Assembly (NCBI RefSeq): GCF_030159955.1
Contig: NZ_BSNK01000002.1
Coordinates: forward strand, 1,488,001-1,552,000
DNA from: Algimonas ampicilliniresistens
GTDB lineage: Bacteria; Pseudomonadota; Alphaproteobacteria; Caulobacterales; Maricaulaceae
Direction: 5' to 3'
Length of the DNA: 64,000 nucleotides
The notes beneath the pieces were generated by a model that did not search any database, was not told where the DNA came from, and was given only the letters and a program-made list of their open reading frames with translations. Positions 15,440 to 24,920 of this stretch are shown here, in pieces; the stretch's first letter is position 1; every line of letters starts with the position of its first letter. The position numbers and the translations under genes were made by a program.

Positions 15440-16324
15440 TTAAACGGATGATTGGGTGATTGGGCGCATGAAACTGGCAAAGGCTTGCTGCGCACTGTTA
15501 TATTCACGTATGTCGGTTAGCTGGGCGAGAGTCGCTACTGCGTGACCAAATCCGTCCGGCGTTCCGTCGGGTATGGTGCCGCCTTGGCTTTCGATCACGG
15601 CGCCTCGTGCTGCATGACCCGCACCACTTACCCAGACCTCGCCAGTTCGGTCGCATTCTGGACGGCATAACCATACGGCTGCGGCTGTTGCGTTAACCGG
15701 GTCCAGTCTTGGGTCTGCGGCGCCGCCTTCACCAGCGGTCATTGCCGTAGCAGCATAGGGCGCCAGCATGTTAACCCGGATTGGCGTGCGCCGATGCTCG
15801 TCCGCGAGGCTTTTCCCATAAGCAATCAGCGCGCCTTTGGATGCGGCGTAGGCGGCACGGCCGCGTACGCCATAAAGGCCAGCGGAAGACGCGATGAGGA
15901 GGATGCGACCAGCTTTTGATGCTTGCAAATGTGGCATGGCGGCCGCGATTAAAGCGGCGTTGCTGAAGAAGTTAATCTCCATGACGTCGCGGAGTTTCGT
16001 GTCAGCCTCTGAGTCGATTTTAACGGCTGGACCTGAAATGCCAGCATTGAGAACAAGAATATCGAGTCCGCCGAAATGCTCTACTGTGTCATCGATTATC
16101 ACTGCGGCAGCACCGGGATCATCCACAGCGGATTCTTGGTGGGTCGCTATACCGCCTGATTGACGAATAGACTGGGCGATATGCTGCGCCGAACTTGGTG
16201 TATTGGAATGAGTACGATTATTGACGACGACCTGACACCCGTCATTTGCAAGGCCCGTCGCGAAGGCCGCGCCAAGTCCCTTTCCAGCGCCTGTCACAAG
16301 TGCAGTTCGCGGTCGTTCCGCCAT
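15440..16324 (-). CDS. Short-chain dehydrogenase/reductase with C-terminal extension
   Basis: A 294-residue SDR: TGAGKGLGAAFATGLAN, NAGISG, Ser in IASSAGLYG, and YAASKGA. The gap TGAGKGLG and the SDR layout with a 60-residue tail (VWVSGAGHAARGAVIESQGG) resemble the dehydrogenase domain of multifunctional beta-oxidation enzymes, which would suit a 3-hydroxyacyl-CoA substrate. AGGAGG lies 6 nt before ATG 16324; ATG 16327 is an alternative. The head of the SDR/SnoaL_4 run. Confidence 0.85.
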   Translation of the reverse strand: MAERPRTALVTGAGKGLGAAFATGLANDGCQVVVNNRTHSNTPSSAQHIAQSIRQSGGIATHQESAVDDPGAAAVIIDDTVEHFGGLDILVLNAGISGPAVKIDSEADTKLRDVMEINFFSNAALIAAAMPHLQASKAGRILLIASSAGLYGVRGRAAYAASKGALIAYGKSLADEHRRTPIRVNMLAPYAATAMTAGEGGAADPRLDPVNATAAAVWLCRPECDRTGEVWVSGAGHAARGAVIESQGGTIPDGTPDGFGHAVATLAQLTDIREYNSAQQAFASFMRPITQSSV

Positions 16325-16408
16325 CATACCTCCTAAACTCAAAGCTTAGCAGGGACGGTATGTTAATGAAAGTCTATAGTGGAGGCAGGGAACTAGGCGG
16401 GCTAGTTT

Positions 16409-17404
16409 TTATGCTGCTGGGGCCTGCGTGGCGTCGACGACCCCGGCTGTTGATGTAACATCAATCTCTCCAACAATTTTGTAAGTCACCGCACGCACAT
16501 CGATAGGTTCTTGACACTCCGAACAAATGACTTTGGGATCGAGCGAACTATCGCAAAGTTTATGGGTCAGCAGAAGCGGCGGGCCTTCGGGCGCACAATA
16601 ATACGTGTCGCCCCACTTCTGCAGCATCAAGAGCGCGTGGTAGTAATCCACGCCCTTGGAGCGCAAACGGTATTCATATCGCGGTGGGTTGCTGTGATAT
16701 TGTTTGGGACGGATCATGCCGATCTCTTCGAGCCAGGCCAGTCTTTCGGATAAAATGTTCGTCGCTATGGCGGTGTCGGCAAGGATTTCATCAAACCTGT
16801 TGATACCTGTATAGATCGAACGCAGGATTAGACTGGACCACCGATCACCCATGATTTGCGCCGCTTGATCCATGAGTGAATTTGATTTCTGTTCGGCGTC
16901 GCGGCTACGGCGTCGGCGGCTATAGAGGGCTTTCATTTGACTGACACCCGGACCCTCAGACCACTCGACTTCTTTCGGATCAATCTCAACATTGCAGGCT
17001 CCGCAAGCTGGGACTGGATCGAAGACTTTCCCGCAGGTTTTGTGAGTGAGCTCGACAGAAATCTTTCCAGGCTCCTGCCAGCGTCGTTCCCAACGCAGTA
17101 GCATAAGGGCCACCCAATATAGGCCCTGGCCCTTTTCAGTCATAATATATTCGTATCGGGGAGGGCTGTCGCAATAGCGCCGTTTTTCCATCAGTCCGGC
17201 TTCAACTAGACGCCGGAGGCGACTGGAGAGCGACGCTTTTAACAAACCCGTACGGCGCCGGATCCCATCAAAGCGTTTTCCGCCCAACCAGCTAACTTCT
17301 AGGATCAACAGCGTTGGATAATCGCCGACGACTTCAAGGGCACGCCAGATCGAACAGGAACGGATGAATTTTTCTTCCATGACCTCACCTAAATGGGAGT
17401 TCAT
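16409..17404 (-). CDS. Tandem HxlR-type transcriptional regulator
   Basis: A 331-residue protein with two HxlR winged-helix domains in one chain. The first, about residues 12-110, has CSIWRALEVVGDYPTLLILE, FDGIRRRTGLLKASLSSRLR and PPRYEYIMTEKG. The second, about 185-280, has MDQAAQIMGDRWSSLILRSI, FDEILADTAIATNILSERLA and PPRYEYRLRSKG. Each is followed by a Cys pair (CGACN; CSECQEP) preceded by THKxC, perhaps a redox or metal site. HxlR proteins normally work as dimers of single domains. It likely controls the surrounding catabolic genes. An alternative start is ATG 17380, preceded by GGTGAGG. Confidence 0.85.
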   Translation of the reverse strand: MNSHLGEVMEEKFIRSCSIWRALEVVGDYPTLLILEVSWLGGKRFDGIRRRTGLLKASLSSRLRRLVEAGLMEKRRYCDSPPRYEYIMTEKGQGLYWVALMLLRWERRWQEPGKISVELTHKTCGKVFDPVPACGACNVEIDPKEVEWSEGPGVSQMKALYSRRRRSRDAEQKSNSLMDQAAQIMGDRWSSLILRSIYTGINRFDEILADTAIATNILSERLAWLEEIGMIRPKQYHSNPPRYEYRLRSKGVDYYHALLMLQKWGDTYYCAPEGPPLLLTHKLCDSSLDPKVICSECQEPIDVRAVTYKIVGEIDVTSTAGVVDATQAPAA

Positions 17405-17469
17405 GAACCTCTTGTCTATACGGCGCGTCTTTTCAAACCCGCTCTTAGCCTCATTGACCTCGATTTGGT

Positions 17470-18813
17470 CTATTTAGTCTGCCGATCCAGGCTTTTTGCA
17501 GCGACAAAGAACAGGATGGCACCAATTAGATAGCCGGACACAGCGACAATCACGATGGCGTACCGAATGCCCGATTCGGTTGGGAAGAACGTATCTCCAA
17601 TCACGGCGGTTAGCGTGGGACCGACGCCAAGACCTATGGCATTGATGACGAACACATAGGCCGCGGAAATGGTTGCCCGCATCCGATTGGGGGCGAGTTG
17701 TTGGATAACCGATGGGGCCGCACCCACTGCGACGGCGGCTGCAGAGAAAAACAGAATAAATGAGACGGTTAAGAGAGGGATGCTCCCCGTCAAAGGAAAG
17801 AGCAAAGCGCCGAAAGAACCAATAAGGGCTGACCAACCGCAGAAGCGCAATCGGACCTGCGGAGTCCCGCCGCCAATCCGGTCCATGATCGCCCCGCCTC
17901 CAATCATGCCGATGAGGCCTCCGACGATCAGCATACCGCCACTGAACCAGCCTGTCGGGGCTAAAGCCATATCGAAGCTGCGCATGAGCATAGCCGGTAG
18001 CCAAGAGATCGAGCCCAGCACCGCCAAATTGATTGCCCCTACGGCGACAAAAAGGCTCCAGAAATAAAGCCGATTGTCATGCATGTGGGACAGAACAGCC
18101 TTGAAAGGCACGGGCTCAGTCGCAGCTTGTTCCGCTTTAGAAAACCGTCGACGAGGTTCTGGAATAAACAGAAACATAACCGCGATGAGAAGTCCCGGCA
18201 GACCAGCAACGAGGAACGCAACTTGCCACGCTTTGATTTCGCCGAGGATCGGAACGCTCACATCACCTGCATTAGCAACCGCTGCCACAACAAAGGCTCC
18301 AACCATAAAAGCCAGCCCCGCACCGACGGCTGACCCCAAGCCATAGACACCCATTGGCAAGCCCAGCTTACGCTTCGGGAAACTGTCAGAAATGACCGAA
18401 TACGCCGCTGGAGACAAAACGGCTTCACCAACGCCGACACCCATGCGGGCTGCGAAGAATTGCCAGAAATTGGTCACGCCCGCGCAAATCGCTGTCATCA
18501 CGCTCCAAACAAAGACACCGGCCGCAACGATTTTCATGCGGGGGGCTCGGTCGATCAGGCGGCCGATCGGAATGCCGGCGACTGTGTAGAAAAGCGCAAA
18601 CGCGAAGCCCTGTAACAGTCCGATTTGCGTATCAGACAGTCCGAGATCCGCTTTAATGGGTTCGACCAGAAGCCCGATAATCATCCGATCAATAAAAGAG
18701 AATATATAGGCGACAAAGAATGCGGCGACGATGCCCCACGCCATCCAACCACTAGGAAACGGGGTGTCATCCTCATCCAATAAAAGCGTGGGCTCTATGT
18801 CGATGTCGCTCAT
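17470..18813 (-). CDS. MFS transporter, spinster-like
   Basis: A 447-residue major facilitator with about 12 transmembrane helices. It has YIFSFIDRMIIGLLVEPIKA, DLGLSDTQIGLLQGFAFALF and GRLIDRAPRMKIVA, typical of bacterial spinster-family carriers common in aromatic and steroid catabolic regions. The N-terminal 20 residues are acidic and cytoplasmic. It starts 12 bp after the LEH-like lipoprotein gene, so they are co-transcribed. Probable role: inner-membrane uptake of the substrate delivered by the TonB receptor. Confidence 0.9.
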   Translation of the reverse strand: MSDIDIEPTLLLDEDDTPFPSGWMAWGIVAAFFVAYIFSFIDRMIIGLLVEPIKADLGLSDTQIGLLQGFAFALFYTVAGIPIGRLIDRAPRMKIVAAGVFVWSVMTAICAGVTNFWQFFAARMGVGVGEAVLSPAAYSVISDSFPKRKLGLPMGVYGLGSAVGAGLAFMVGAFVVAAVANAGDVSVPILGEIKAWQVAFLVAGLPGLLIAVMFLFIPEPRRRFSKAEQAATEPVPFKAVLSHMHDNRLYFWSLFVAVGAINLAVLGSISWLPAMLMRSFDMALAPTGWFSGGMLIVGGLIGMIGGGAIMDRIGGGTPQVRLRFCGWSALIGSFGALLFPLTGSIPLLTVSFILFFSAAAVAVGAAPSVIQQLAPNRMRATISAAYVFVINAIGLGVGPTLTAVIGDTFFPTESGIRYAIVIVAVSGYLIGAILFFVAAKSLDRQTK

Positions 18814-18825
18814 CGAACGGGCCGC

Positions 18826-19347
18826 CTATCCGAAGTCTTCCTCCAGCCCCAAAGCATGAATCAGTTCAGCCCGATCGTAATATTCGCGCCATTCTTTGAC
18901 CAAATCGCCTTCGATCTCGAGGATGCCGACCACGGGAACTTTCCCGTAATGGCCATTATAGGTAAATTCGTCGACGCGCTCGATCATGATTACATTGCCC
19001 ACGCGGCCCATATTCACAATGTGAAGCGTAATGTCGTCAATGCCCGCGCCGAGCCCAACGATGCGTTTTCGAATGGTCTCGCGACCAATGACCGGATCAA
19101 TCATCATTGAATGAAGGTTCCCGTCTTCGGTAAAGAGGTCAGCGACCAAGTTCCAATCACGCACATTCCAAGCGGTAATCATCTTCTGCACAACGGCAAT
19201 ATCAGGATCGCTTGCGACGAGAGCCTCTTTTTGCTGCATGCTCATCCCGCGGTCTCGATAGTCCGATGTTGATGTCATAGAGTGCGCGCATCCTGCCAAG
19301 GTTAACCCGCTCATCGCGGTCAAAAGAATAATCTTGCGAAAAGTCAT
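18826..19347 (-). CDS. Exported limonene-epoxide-hydrolase-like lipoprotein
   Basis: A 173-residue protein with a lipoprotein signal (LTLAGC, Cys 20) followed by an NTF2-like domain. ERVDEF, and the Asp of WREYYD, correspond by eye to the Arg-Asp/Asp catalytic set of limonene-1,2-epoxide hydrolases. It would open an epoxide or act on a related cyclic substrate in the periplasm. Family members are usually cytoplasmic, so the export signal is notable. A second protein of the same length and class is encoded at 28451-28972. Operon with the MFS carrier. Confidence 0.75.
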   Translation of the reverse strand: MTFRKIILLTAMSGLTLAGCAHSMTSTSDYRDRGMSMQQKEALVASDPDIAVVQKMITAWNVRDWNLVADLFTEDGNLHSMMIDPVIGRETIRKRIVGLGAGIDDITLHIVNMGRVGNVIMIERVDEFTYNGHYGKVPVVGILEIEGDLVKEWREYYDRAELIHALGLEEDFG

Positions 19348-19484
19348 GGAATTCCCCTCTCGGTATTGTTATGAAAGTTACGTCTGAGGCATGGGGAAGA
19401 TGTCGTCAAGCCGAATGTTGGTTCAATCGATAACCCACTGAGGGCGCGTGAGGCTTCCCAGATTGCCCCGAGCTTAGTAAGGAA

Positions 19485-20948
19485 ATGCCTGCCATGAACA
19501 TCGTCCGACACCCGCCCGTAAAAACAACGCTGCAACAGACTAATCATCCTTATCTTACAGGGGCTTGGACACCGCAGTATGAGGAAGTGGATGTTGACGA
19601 CTTGGAGGTTATTGAGGGCGTTATTCCGGACGACATTGACGGGATTTATCTGCGCAATACCGAGAACCAAGTACACCAGCCGCTAGGTCGCCATCACCCG
19701 TTTGATGGCGATGGCATGATTCACCAGATCAGCTTTTCCAAGGGTCGCGCGAGTTATCGGAACAGGTTTATCCGCACACGATGCTTCGAGGCTGAGCAGA
19801 TTGTGGAAGGCTCACTCTGGGGTGGGTTGATGGATCCAGCTGGCGTTTCGAAACGTCCCGGCTTTGGTGCGCATGGTGGCCTCAAAGATAGTGCAAGCAC
19901 CGATATCGTTGTTCACGCTGGCAAAGCGCTCGCTACATTCTACCAATGCGGTGAAGGTCATGTGATGGACCCAAACACATTAGATTATGAAGGGCTCGCC
20001 CCTTGGGTGCCGCTTGACGGAATCTCGGCTCATCCAAAAGTGGATGAAAGCACCGAAGAATTGATGTTCTTCAATTATAGCAAAACCGCCCCTTACATGC
20101 ATTACGGCGTGATTGATCGGGACGGAAAACTCGTCACCTATGTGCCGATCGATTTGCCGGGCCCGCGCTTGCCGCATGATATGTCATTCACAGAAAATTG
20201 GTCGATCCTCAACGATCTGCCTGTTTTCTGGGACCAAGACTTATTGAAACGCGGAATTCACGCCGTGCGCGCGCATGAGGGTATTCCATCTCGATTTGGT
20301 CTGATTCCGCGACATGGGAAGACTGAGGATGTTCGGTGGTTCGAAGCTGATCCGACTTATGTCCTTCACTTTCTTAACGCCTATGAAGAGGGCGACGAAG
20401 TGATCTTGGACGGATATTTCCAAGAGGACCCGACCCCCGGACCTATAGAAGGCCACGGCGAACATGGCCATATGATGGGCTTTTTAGATTTGCACAGTAT
20501 GAAGACTAAGCTTCATCGTTGGCGCTTTAATCTGACGGATGGGACGACGAAAGAAGAGCGCCTATTCGATAAGGTGGTCGAATTTGGCATGGTCAATCAG
20601 AGCTATTACGGACGAAAGCATCGCTATATTTACAGCGTGACGTCAAAGCCAGGCTGGTTCCTGTTCACTGGCTTCTACAAGCATGATTTGGAAACCGGTG
20701 AGACAGAAGAAATTCATCTGGAGACCGGGCGCTATGCGTCGGAGGCGCCTTTTGCGCCGCGGATCAATGCTAAGTCAGAAGATGATGGTTATCTTGTGAG
20801 CTTTATCATTGATGAGAATACGGGCACGTCGGAATGCATTCTAATCGATGCATTGCGTTTCTCAGAAGGGCCAGTTTGCCGCATTAAGCTGCCACACAAA
20901 ATCAGCAGTGGGACGCACTCGACTTGGGTCGGACGCGACCGACTCTAG
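19485..20948 (+). CDS. Carotenoid-cleavage / lignostilbene-type dioxygenase
   Basis: A 487-residue member of the carotenoid oxygenase (RPE65) family, a non-heme iron seven-bladed propeller that splits a C=C bond with O2. The N-terminal signature YLRNTENQVHQPLGRHHPFD and GDGMIHQISF is clear. The four iron histidines are probably those in SAHPK, LPHDMSF, HFLNAYE and GTHSTWVG. Substrates in this family are carotenoids, apocarotenoids or stilbenes and cannot be chosen from sequence. ATG 19485 or 19494 both fit. The gene stands alone on the plus strand and shares its stop (CTAG) with the convergent ligase gene. Confidence 0.9.
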   Translation: MPAMNIVRHPPVKTTLQQTNHPYLTGAWTPQYEEVDVDDLEVIEGVIPDDIDGIYLRNTENQVHQPLGRHHPFDGDGMIHQISFSKGRASYRNRFIRTRCFEAEQIVEGSLWGGLMDPAGVSKRPGFGAHGGLKDSASTDIVVHAGKALATFYQCGEGHVMDPNTLDYEGLAPWVPLDGISAHPKVDESTEELMFFNYSKTAPYMHYGVIDRDGKLVTYVPIDLPGPRLPHDMSFTENWSILNDLPVFWDQDLLKRGIHAVRAHEGIPSRFGLIPRHGKTEDVRWFEADPTYVLHFLNAYEEGDEVILDGYFQEDPTPGPIEGHGEHGHMMGFLDLHSMKTKLHRWRFNLTDGTTKEERLFDKVVEFGMVNQSYYGRKHRYIYSVTSKPGWFLFTGFYKHDLETGETEEIHLETGRYASEAPFAPRINAKSEDDGYLVSFIIDENTGTSECILIDALRFSEGPVCRIKLPHKISSGTHSTWVGRDRL

Positions 20949-22633
20949 AGTTTCGCCGTTACGACATCTCTTAGCGTGTCGCGCACGACCTTATTCATGG
21001 CATTGCGCGGCAATCGGTCGACCGTCACGATGAATTCTGGGCGCTTGAAAATCGCCGTTCCCTTATTTTCGAGCCATTGGGAAATATCCAATAATGTAAC
21101 GGTCTCATTGTCATGCGGCACGACGGCGACGGCGATCCGTTCACCGAGCCGATCATCCGGCAGACCGACGGTTGCGGCCTCTCGGATCTTCGGATGATCG
21201 ACGATGAGATCATCCAGTTCGGCGGGGGAGATATTGACTCCACCGCGCATGATGATTTCCTTAGACCGTCCGACAAAACTATAGAGGCGCGACAGGGACT
21301 CTGTGCCGGCAATCTCAAAAAGATCGCCCGTGCTGAACCATCCGTCTGCATCAAAAGCGCGAGTGTTTAGGTCAGGGCTGTTCCAATAACCGCTGATAAT
21401 TGTCGCGCCCGCGAGTTGCAGTTCGCCAACCTGACCGGGCTCAGTAATGACTGCGCGTGTGTCCGGATCAATGAGCCGAGATTGCATGACTTCGGCGGCA
21501 CGGCTATTCCAGCTCACACCGTCAGCCCCAAACCTCGGAAAGTAGCGTGCGCGCTCGGCCGGATCAGGCACTGAACGCGGCGTAGAAAAGAGCGATGAAC
21601 CCTCATTCGATCCGAACACATTGGTGATCTCAATATTATGGTCAGACTTCCAAGTCTCGATCAGCCAAGGCGACAGCGGTGCCGAGCCCGACGCCACGGC
21701 GCGCATGGATGAGATATCGAAACGCTCCATCAGAGCTGGCTGTTTGAGCAGCGCCCCTAGGACAGCTGGCGGGGCAATCGTATACGTGACCCGCTCTGTC
21801 TGAATCTGCTCCAGAAAGATACTAATGTCGAAGGGATGATGAAGCACCAGTTTCGCCCCGATCTGCAACCAGGGTAAGACAAGCCCGCCGATCGATCCGA
21901 TGTTTACGAGGGGAAACGGATTAAGCAGCACGTCGTTAGGCGTCATCTCTGTGGCATCGATAATGACGTCGGCATTGAGCACCCAATGGGCGTGGGATCG
22001 CGGCACGCCTTTGGAGCGCGACTCTGTCCCTGACGTCCAGCATATTGTTAGGATTTCGGCGGAGTTGATCGGGTTGTTGGATCGAAAATGCTGAAGCGAT
22101 ACTGTATCTGTCTCACCATTGAGAAGGCCAGATCCGTCATGCATGTGCATATGCATGACGCGCAAGTCGGTTGTCTCGCTCGCCAATTCACGCGCGAGTG
22201 CGGCGTGATCGAAACCTGCAAACGTCTCGACAGTGACAAACGCGACGGGTTCAATCCGTTCGATAATATGACGCAACTCGTGCGCGCGATACTGCATCAC
22301 GACCGGGCTGACGATCAGCCCCAAACGCGCCGCCGCGAGAAAAACGATGACCGCATCCACCGTATTGGGTAGTTGCGCCAGAATGCGGTCGTCCTTCTTC
22401 AGACCCGCTTTGATTAGGTTTGACGCAACCTGGTCGACAGCTGCGTCGAGCGTTGCCCAACTTAGTGATTGTGGCGCGTGACCATCCATGTCGATCCGGT
22501 TGATCGGATCAACCAAGGCAATGGCATCTGGGCCTGTGGTGATGGCTGCTTTGAACAGATCATCGACGGTGCGGTGATCCCACCACCCCTTGTCCAGATA
22601 AGCTGATACAGTCTCTGCATTCGTCAAGATCAT
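20945..22633 (-). CDS. AMP-dependent acyl-CoA ligase
   Basis: A 562-residue acyl-adenylate/thioester-forming enzyme. Motifs are CWTSGTESRSKGVPRSHAHW (P-loop), NVFGSNEGSS, the hinge FVGRSKEIIMRGG and a C-terminal catalytic Lys in NAMNKVVRD. It would activate a carboxylic acid intermediate as CoA ester with ATP. The insertion TESRSKG in place of the usual TGxPKG is unusual but typical of some long-chain ligases. Convergent with the dioxygenase and divergent from the dehydrogenase/thiolase operon. Confidence 0.88.
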   Translation of the reverse strand: MILTNAETVSAYLDKGWWDHRTVDDLFKAAITTGPDAIALVDPINRIDMDGHAPQSLSWATLDAAVDQVASNLIKAGLKKDDRILAQLPNTVDAVIVFLAAARLGLIVSPVVMQYRAHELRHIIERIEPVAFVTVETFAGFDHAALARELASETTDLRVMHMHMHDGSGLLNGETDTVSLQHFRSNNPINSAEILTICWTSGTESRSKGVPRSHAHWVLNADVIIDATEMTPNDVLLNPFPLVNIGSIGGLVLPWLQIGAKLVLHHPFDISIFLEQIQTERVTYTIAPPAVLGALLKQPALMERFDISSMRAVASGSAPLSPWLIETWKSDHNIEITNVFGSNEGSSLFSTPRSVPDPAERARYFPRFGADGVSWNSRAAEVMQSRLIDPDTRAVITEPGQVGELQLAGATIISGYWNSPDLNTRAFDADGWFSTGDLFEIAGTESLSRLYSFVGRSKEIIMRGGVNISPAELDDLIVDHPKIREAATVGLPDDRLGERIAVAVVPHDNETVTLLDISQWLENKGTAIFKRPEFIVTVDRLPRNAMNKVVRDTLRDVVTAKL

Positions 22634-22718
22634 GGAATGGGTCCCTATTGCCGGTCCTCAATTAACTCGCTTTCATAAAGATACTGACAGGCAAGGGCAA
22701 CTCGTCTAGACCGGATTT

Positions 22719-23765
22719 ATGGGAGTGAATGAGGTCAGGCGAGTCATTCAATGGGCGACGGGGTCTATGGGTCGAACAGCGATGCGAATGGTTGTCGATC
22801 GGCCCGAGCTGGAGCTGGTTGGCGCTCTGGTTTATTCTGAGAAAAAGGTTGGTGTTGATCTTGGCGAGATGATCCACCGTCCTTCTTTGGGGGTCGCAGC
22901 GACTCGTGATCGAGATGAAATTTTTGCATTGGACGCAGACGTGGTGATTCATATGCCACGGATTACTCTGCCATATGATGCCCTTGTGCCGGATGTTGTT
23001 CGACTGCTGGAATCTGGCAAGAACGTGATTTCGACAGCGGGATTTCATTGGCCGCAAGCACATGGCGACGCATATGCGGATCGGTTGCGTGATGCGGCCA
23101 TTAAAGGCGGTGTGACGCTGGCAGGGGTAGGCGTAAACCCGGGCCTTGTGGCCGAGCGCCTTCTGCTCAGTGCAACGGCGATGTCAGTCGAGATCGATGA
23201 GCTTCGTTTGTTTGAGACGGTCGATGCATCGGCAATGGCCAGCGGTGCCTTCGTCTTTGACCTAATGGGTCTAGGGTCAGATCCGGACATTCGCGATATT
23301 CGAGACGGCCCCTTGGCGAAGCTTTACGGCGCGCTGTTTTCCGAGGTCCTATACTTTTGCGCGCATCATTTGGGCAGTCGGATAAGTTCTATCGAACCGC
23401 ACCATGAACTCACTTTGGCGCCCCATGATATTACATTGATCCCAGGAACAATCGCCAAAGGGACTGTGGCGGCGACGGAATGGAATTGGCGGGCCATGCT
23501 CGAAAACGGAACCGTTCTGATCCTATCCATCATTTGGACGGCAGATCCGTCGCTGCATGATAGCGATAAGCAAGGACACTGGACGTTGAAGGTCGTCGGG
23601 CGGCCCAACATCACCATGACGCTTGATATTTCAGAGGCGGATCCAACCAAGCCGCCATCGCGCGCTCTGACGGACGCCGTCTGCGCAGTGGCGATCAATG
23701 CCATCCCCGCCGTGTGCGCCGCGCCGCCGGGATTATTCGCCTTCGACCCGATCGGACTCGCTTAG
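22719..23765 (+). CDS. Dihydrodipicolinate-reductase-like NAD(P)-dependent dehydrogenase
   Basis: A 348-residue Rossmann protein. VIQWATGSMGRTAMR is the nucleotide-binding loop; NVISTAGFHWPQAHG and GVGVNPGLVAERLLL follow the pattern of the DapB-like / 2,4-diaminopentanoate dehydrogenase family often found in actinobacterial and alphaproteobacterial lipid and steroid catabolic clusters. The true substrate is unknown; lysine synthesis is unlikely given the context. First gene of a three-gene operon; its TAG is directly followed by the thiolase ATG. Confidence 0.8.
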   Translation: MGVNEVRRVIQWATGSMGRTAMRMVVDRPELELVGALVYSEKKVGVDLGEMIHRPSLGVAATRDRDEIFALDADVVIHMPRITLPYDALVPDVVRLLESGKNVISTAGFHWPQAHGDAYADRLRDAAIKGGVTLAGVGVNPGLVAERLLLSATAMSVEIDELRLFETVDASAMASGAFVFDLMGLGSDPDIRDIRDGPLAKLYGALFSEVLYFCAHHLGSRISSIEPHHELTLAPHDITLIPGTIAKGTVAATEWNWRAMLENGTVLILSIIWTADPSLHDSDKQGHWTLKVVGRPNITMTLDISEADPTKPPSRALTDAVCAVAINAIPAVCAAPPGLFAFDPIGLA

Positions 23766-24920
23766 ATGGATGTTTATATTCAGGATTGTTTGCGCACACC
23801 ACGCGGCAAGGGGCGTCCGACTGGCGGGCTGGCGCAGGAAACGCCACATGGCTTGATCGGTCATCTGGTGGATGCATTTGAGAACCGGGCCGGACTGTCG
23901 CGCGACCACGTTGACGGGCTGACGCTTGGTTGTGTCGGTCAAGTTGATGCGCAGGGCGGTCACGTCGCAATGACAGCGAAAATACACGCAGACCTGACCC
24001 CAAGCTGCACGGCTCATTCGGTTAATAATTTTTGCGCCTCTGGGCTCACGGCGATTGGGCTTGCAGCGGCGGCAATTCAGTGCGGACATTCTGGTCAGGC
24101 TTTGGCGGGCGGGGTCGAAATGCTGTCCCGCGTTCCATTCATGGCGGATAAGGCAAGCTATTATTCGGATCAGGATTTTTCGCGGAATAAGCGCTACATC
24201 CCTGTGGCGCTTGCGGCTGATATGTTAGCCGAAGCACACAATATCTCGCGCGAAACTATGGACGCTATTGCACTCCGTTCGCAGCAACGTGCACTTGCCG
24301 CCGACGCAGACCCGGCCTTGCAAGCGTCTCGTATCGCCGTAGGCGGTCTCAACCGAGACGAAGCTATTCGCCCAACAGACGCGGAGACTCTGGCCAAGCA
24401 ACGACCGGCTTTTGCTGCGATCGCCGAAGAGTTCGCGCACGCGCTCAGCGGTGAGGCCATTGACCACCGTATGACCAAATCCCACGCCCCGCCTATGACA
24501 GATGGTGCTGCGCTGGCTCTACTCGGCGGCAAGGACAGTTTTGCTTCGCCCCGCGCGCGCATCGTGGCTTTCGCGGAAGCGGGCGGGGCCGCCCGACCGT
24601 CTTTACTGGCTGGCATCGCCGCCATGAAGACCGTGCTGGCGCGGGCAGGAATGGATTTGGCGCAAATGGACCGGATTGAATTCATGGAAGCCTTCGCCCC
24701 ACCCGTGGCGATTTTCGAACGGGATTTCGTGCCTGATATATCCAAGGTTAATGTCGGGGGCGGCCATATTGCCAAAGGTCATCCAATGGGCGCGACCGGG
24801 GCTATTTTGCTCTCGACTTTGTTGGATGCGCTAGACTTCGCAGAGGGTCGTTTCGGGTTGGTGGTCGTCACAGGGGCCCAAGGCGCAGGTGCCGCCATTA
24901 TTGTGGAGCGTTTGCGATGA
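23766..24920 (+). CDS. Thiolase-family acetyl-CoA acyltransferase, unusual active site
   Basis: A 384-residue thiolase fold protein. The acyl-accepting Cys is in SVNNFCASGLTAIG (about residue 89) and the His in GGGHIAKGHPMGATG. Two expected features differ: the Asn-Glu-Ala-Phe motif reads FMEAFAPP, and the C-terminal CxGxGxG cysteine is replaced (VVTGAQGAGAA). The protein may thus carry out a reaction different from ordinary thiolysis, or be a ketoacyl-synthase-like condensing enzyme. It starts immediately after the dehydrogenase stop and overlaps the nitronate monooxygenase start by 4 nt. Confidence 0.85.
   Translation: MDVYIQDCLRTPRGKGRPTGGLAQETPHGLIGHLVDAFENRAGLSRDHVDGLTLGCVGQVDAQGGHVAMTAKIHADLTPSCTAHSVNNFCASGLTAIGLAAAAIQCGHSGQALAGGVEMLSRVPFMADKASYYSDQDFSRNKRYIPVALAADMLAEAHNISRETMDAIALRSQQRALAADADPALQASRIAVGGLNRDEAIRPTDAETLAKQRPAFAAIAEEFAHALSGEAIDHRMTKSHAPPMTDGAALALLGGKDSFASPRARIVAFAEAGGAARPSLLAGIAAMKTVLARAGMDLAQMDRIEFMEAFAPPVAIFERDFVPDISKVNVGGGHIAKGHPMGATGAILLSTLLDALDFAEGRFGLVVVTGAQGAGAAIIVERLR

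Noticed and set aside
22719..23765. dapB for lysine synthesis
   Set aside because: At 348 residues it is longer than DapB, lacks its substrate motif as far as I can see, and sits in an operon with a thiolase-like protein and a flavoenzyme.
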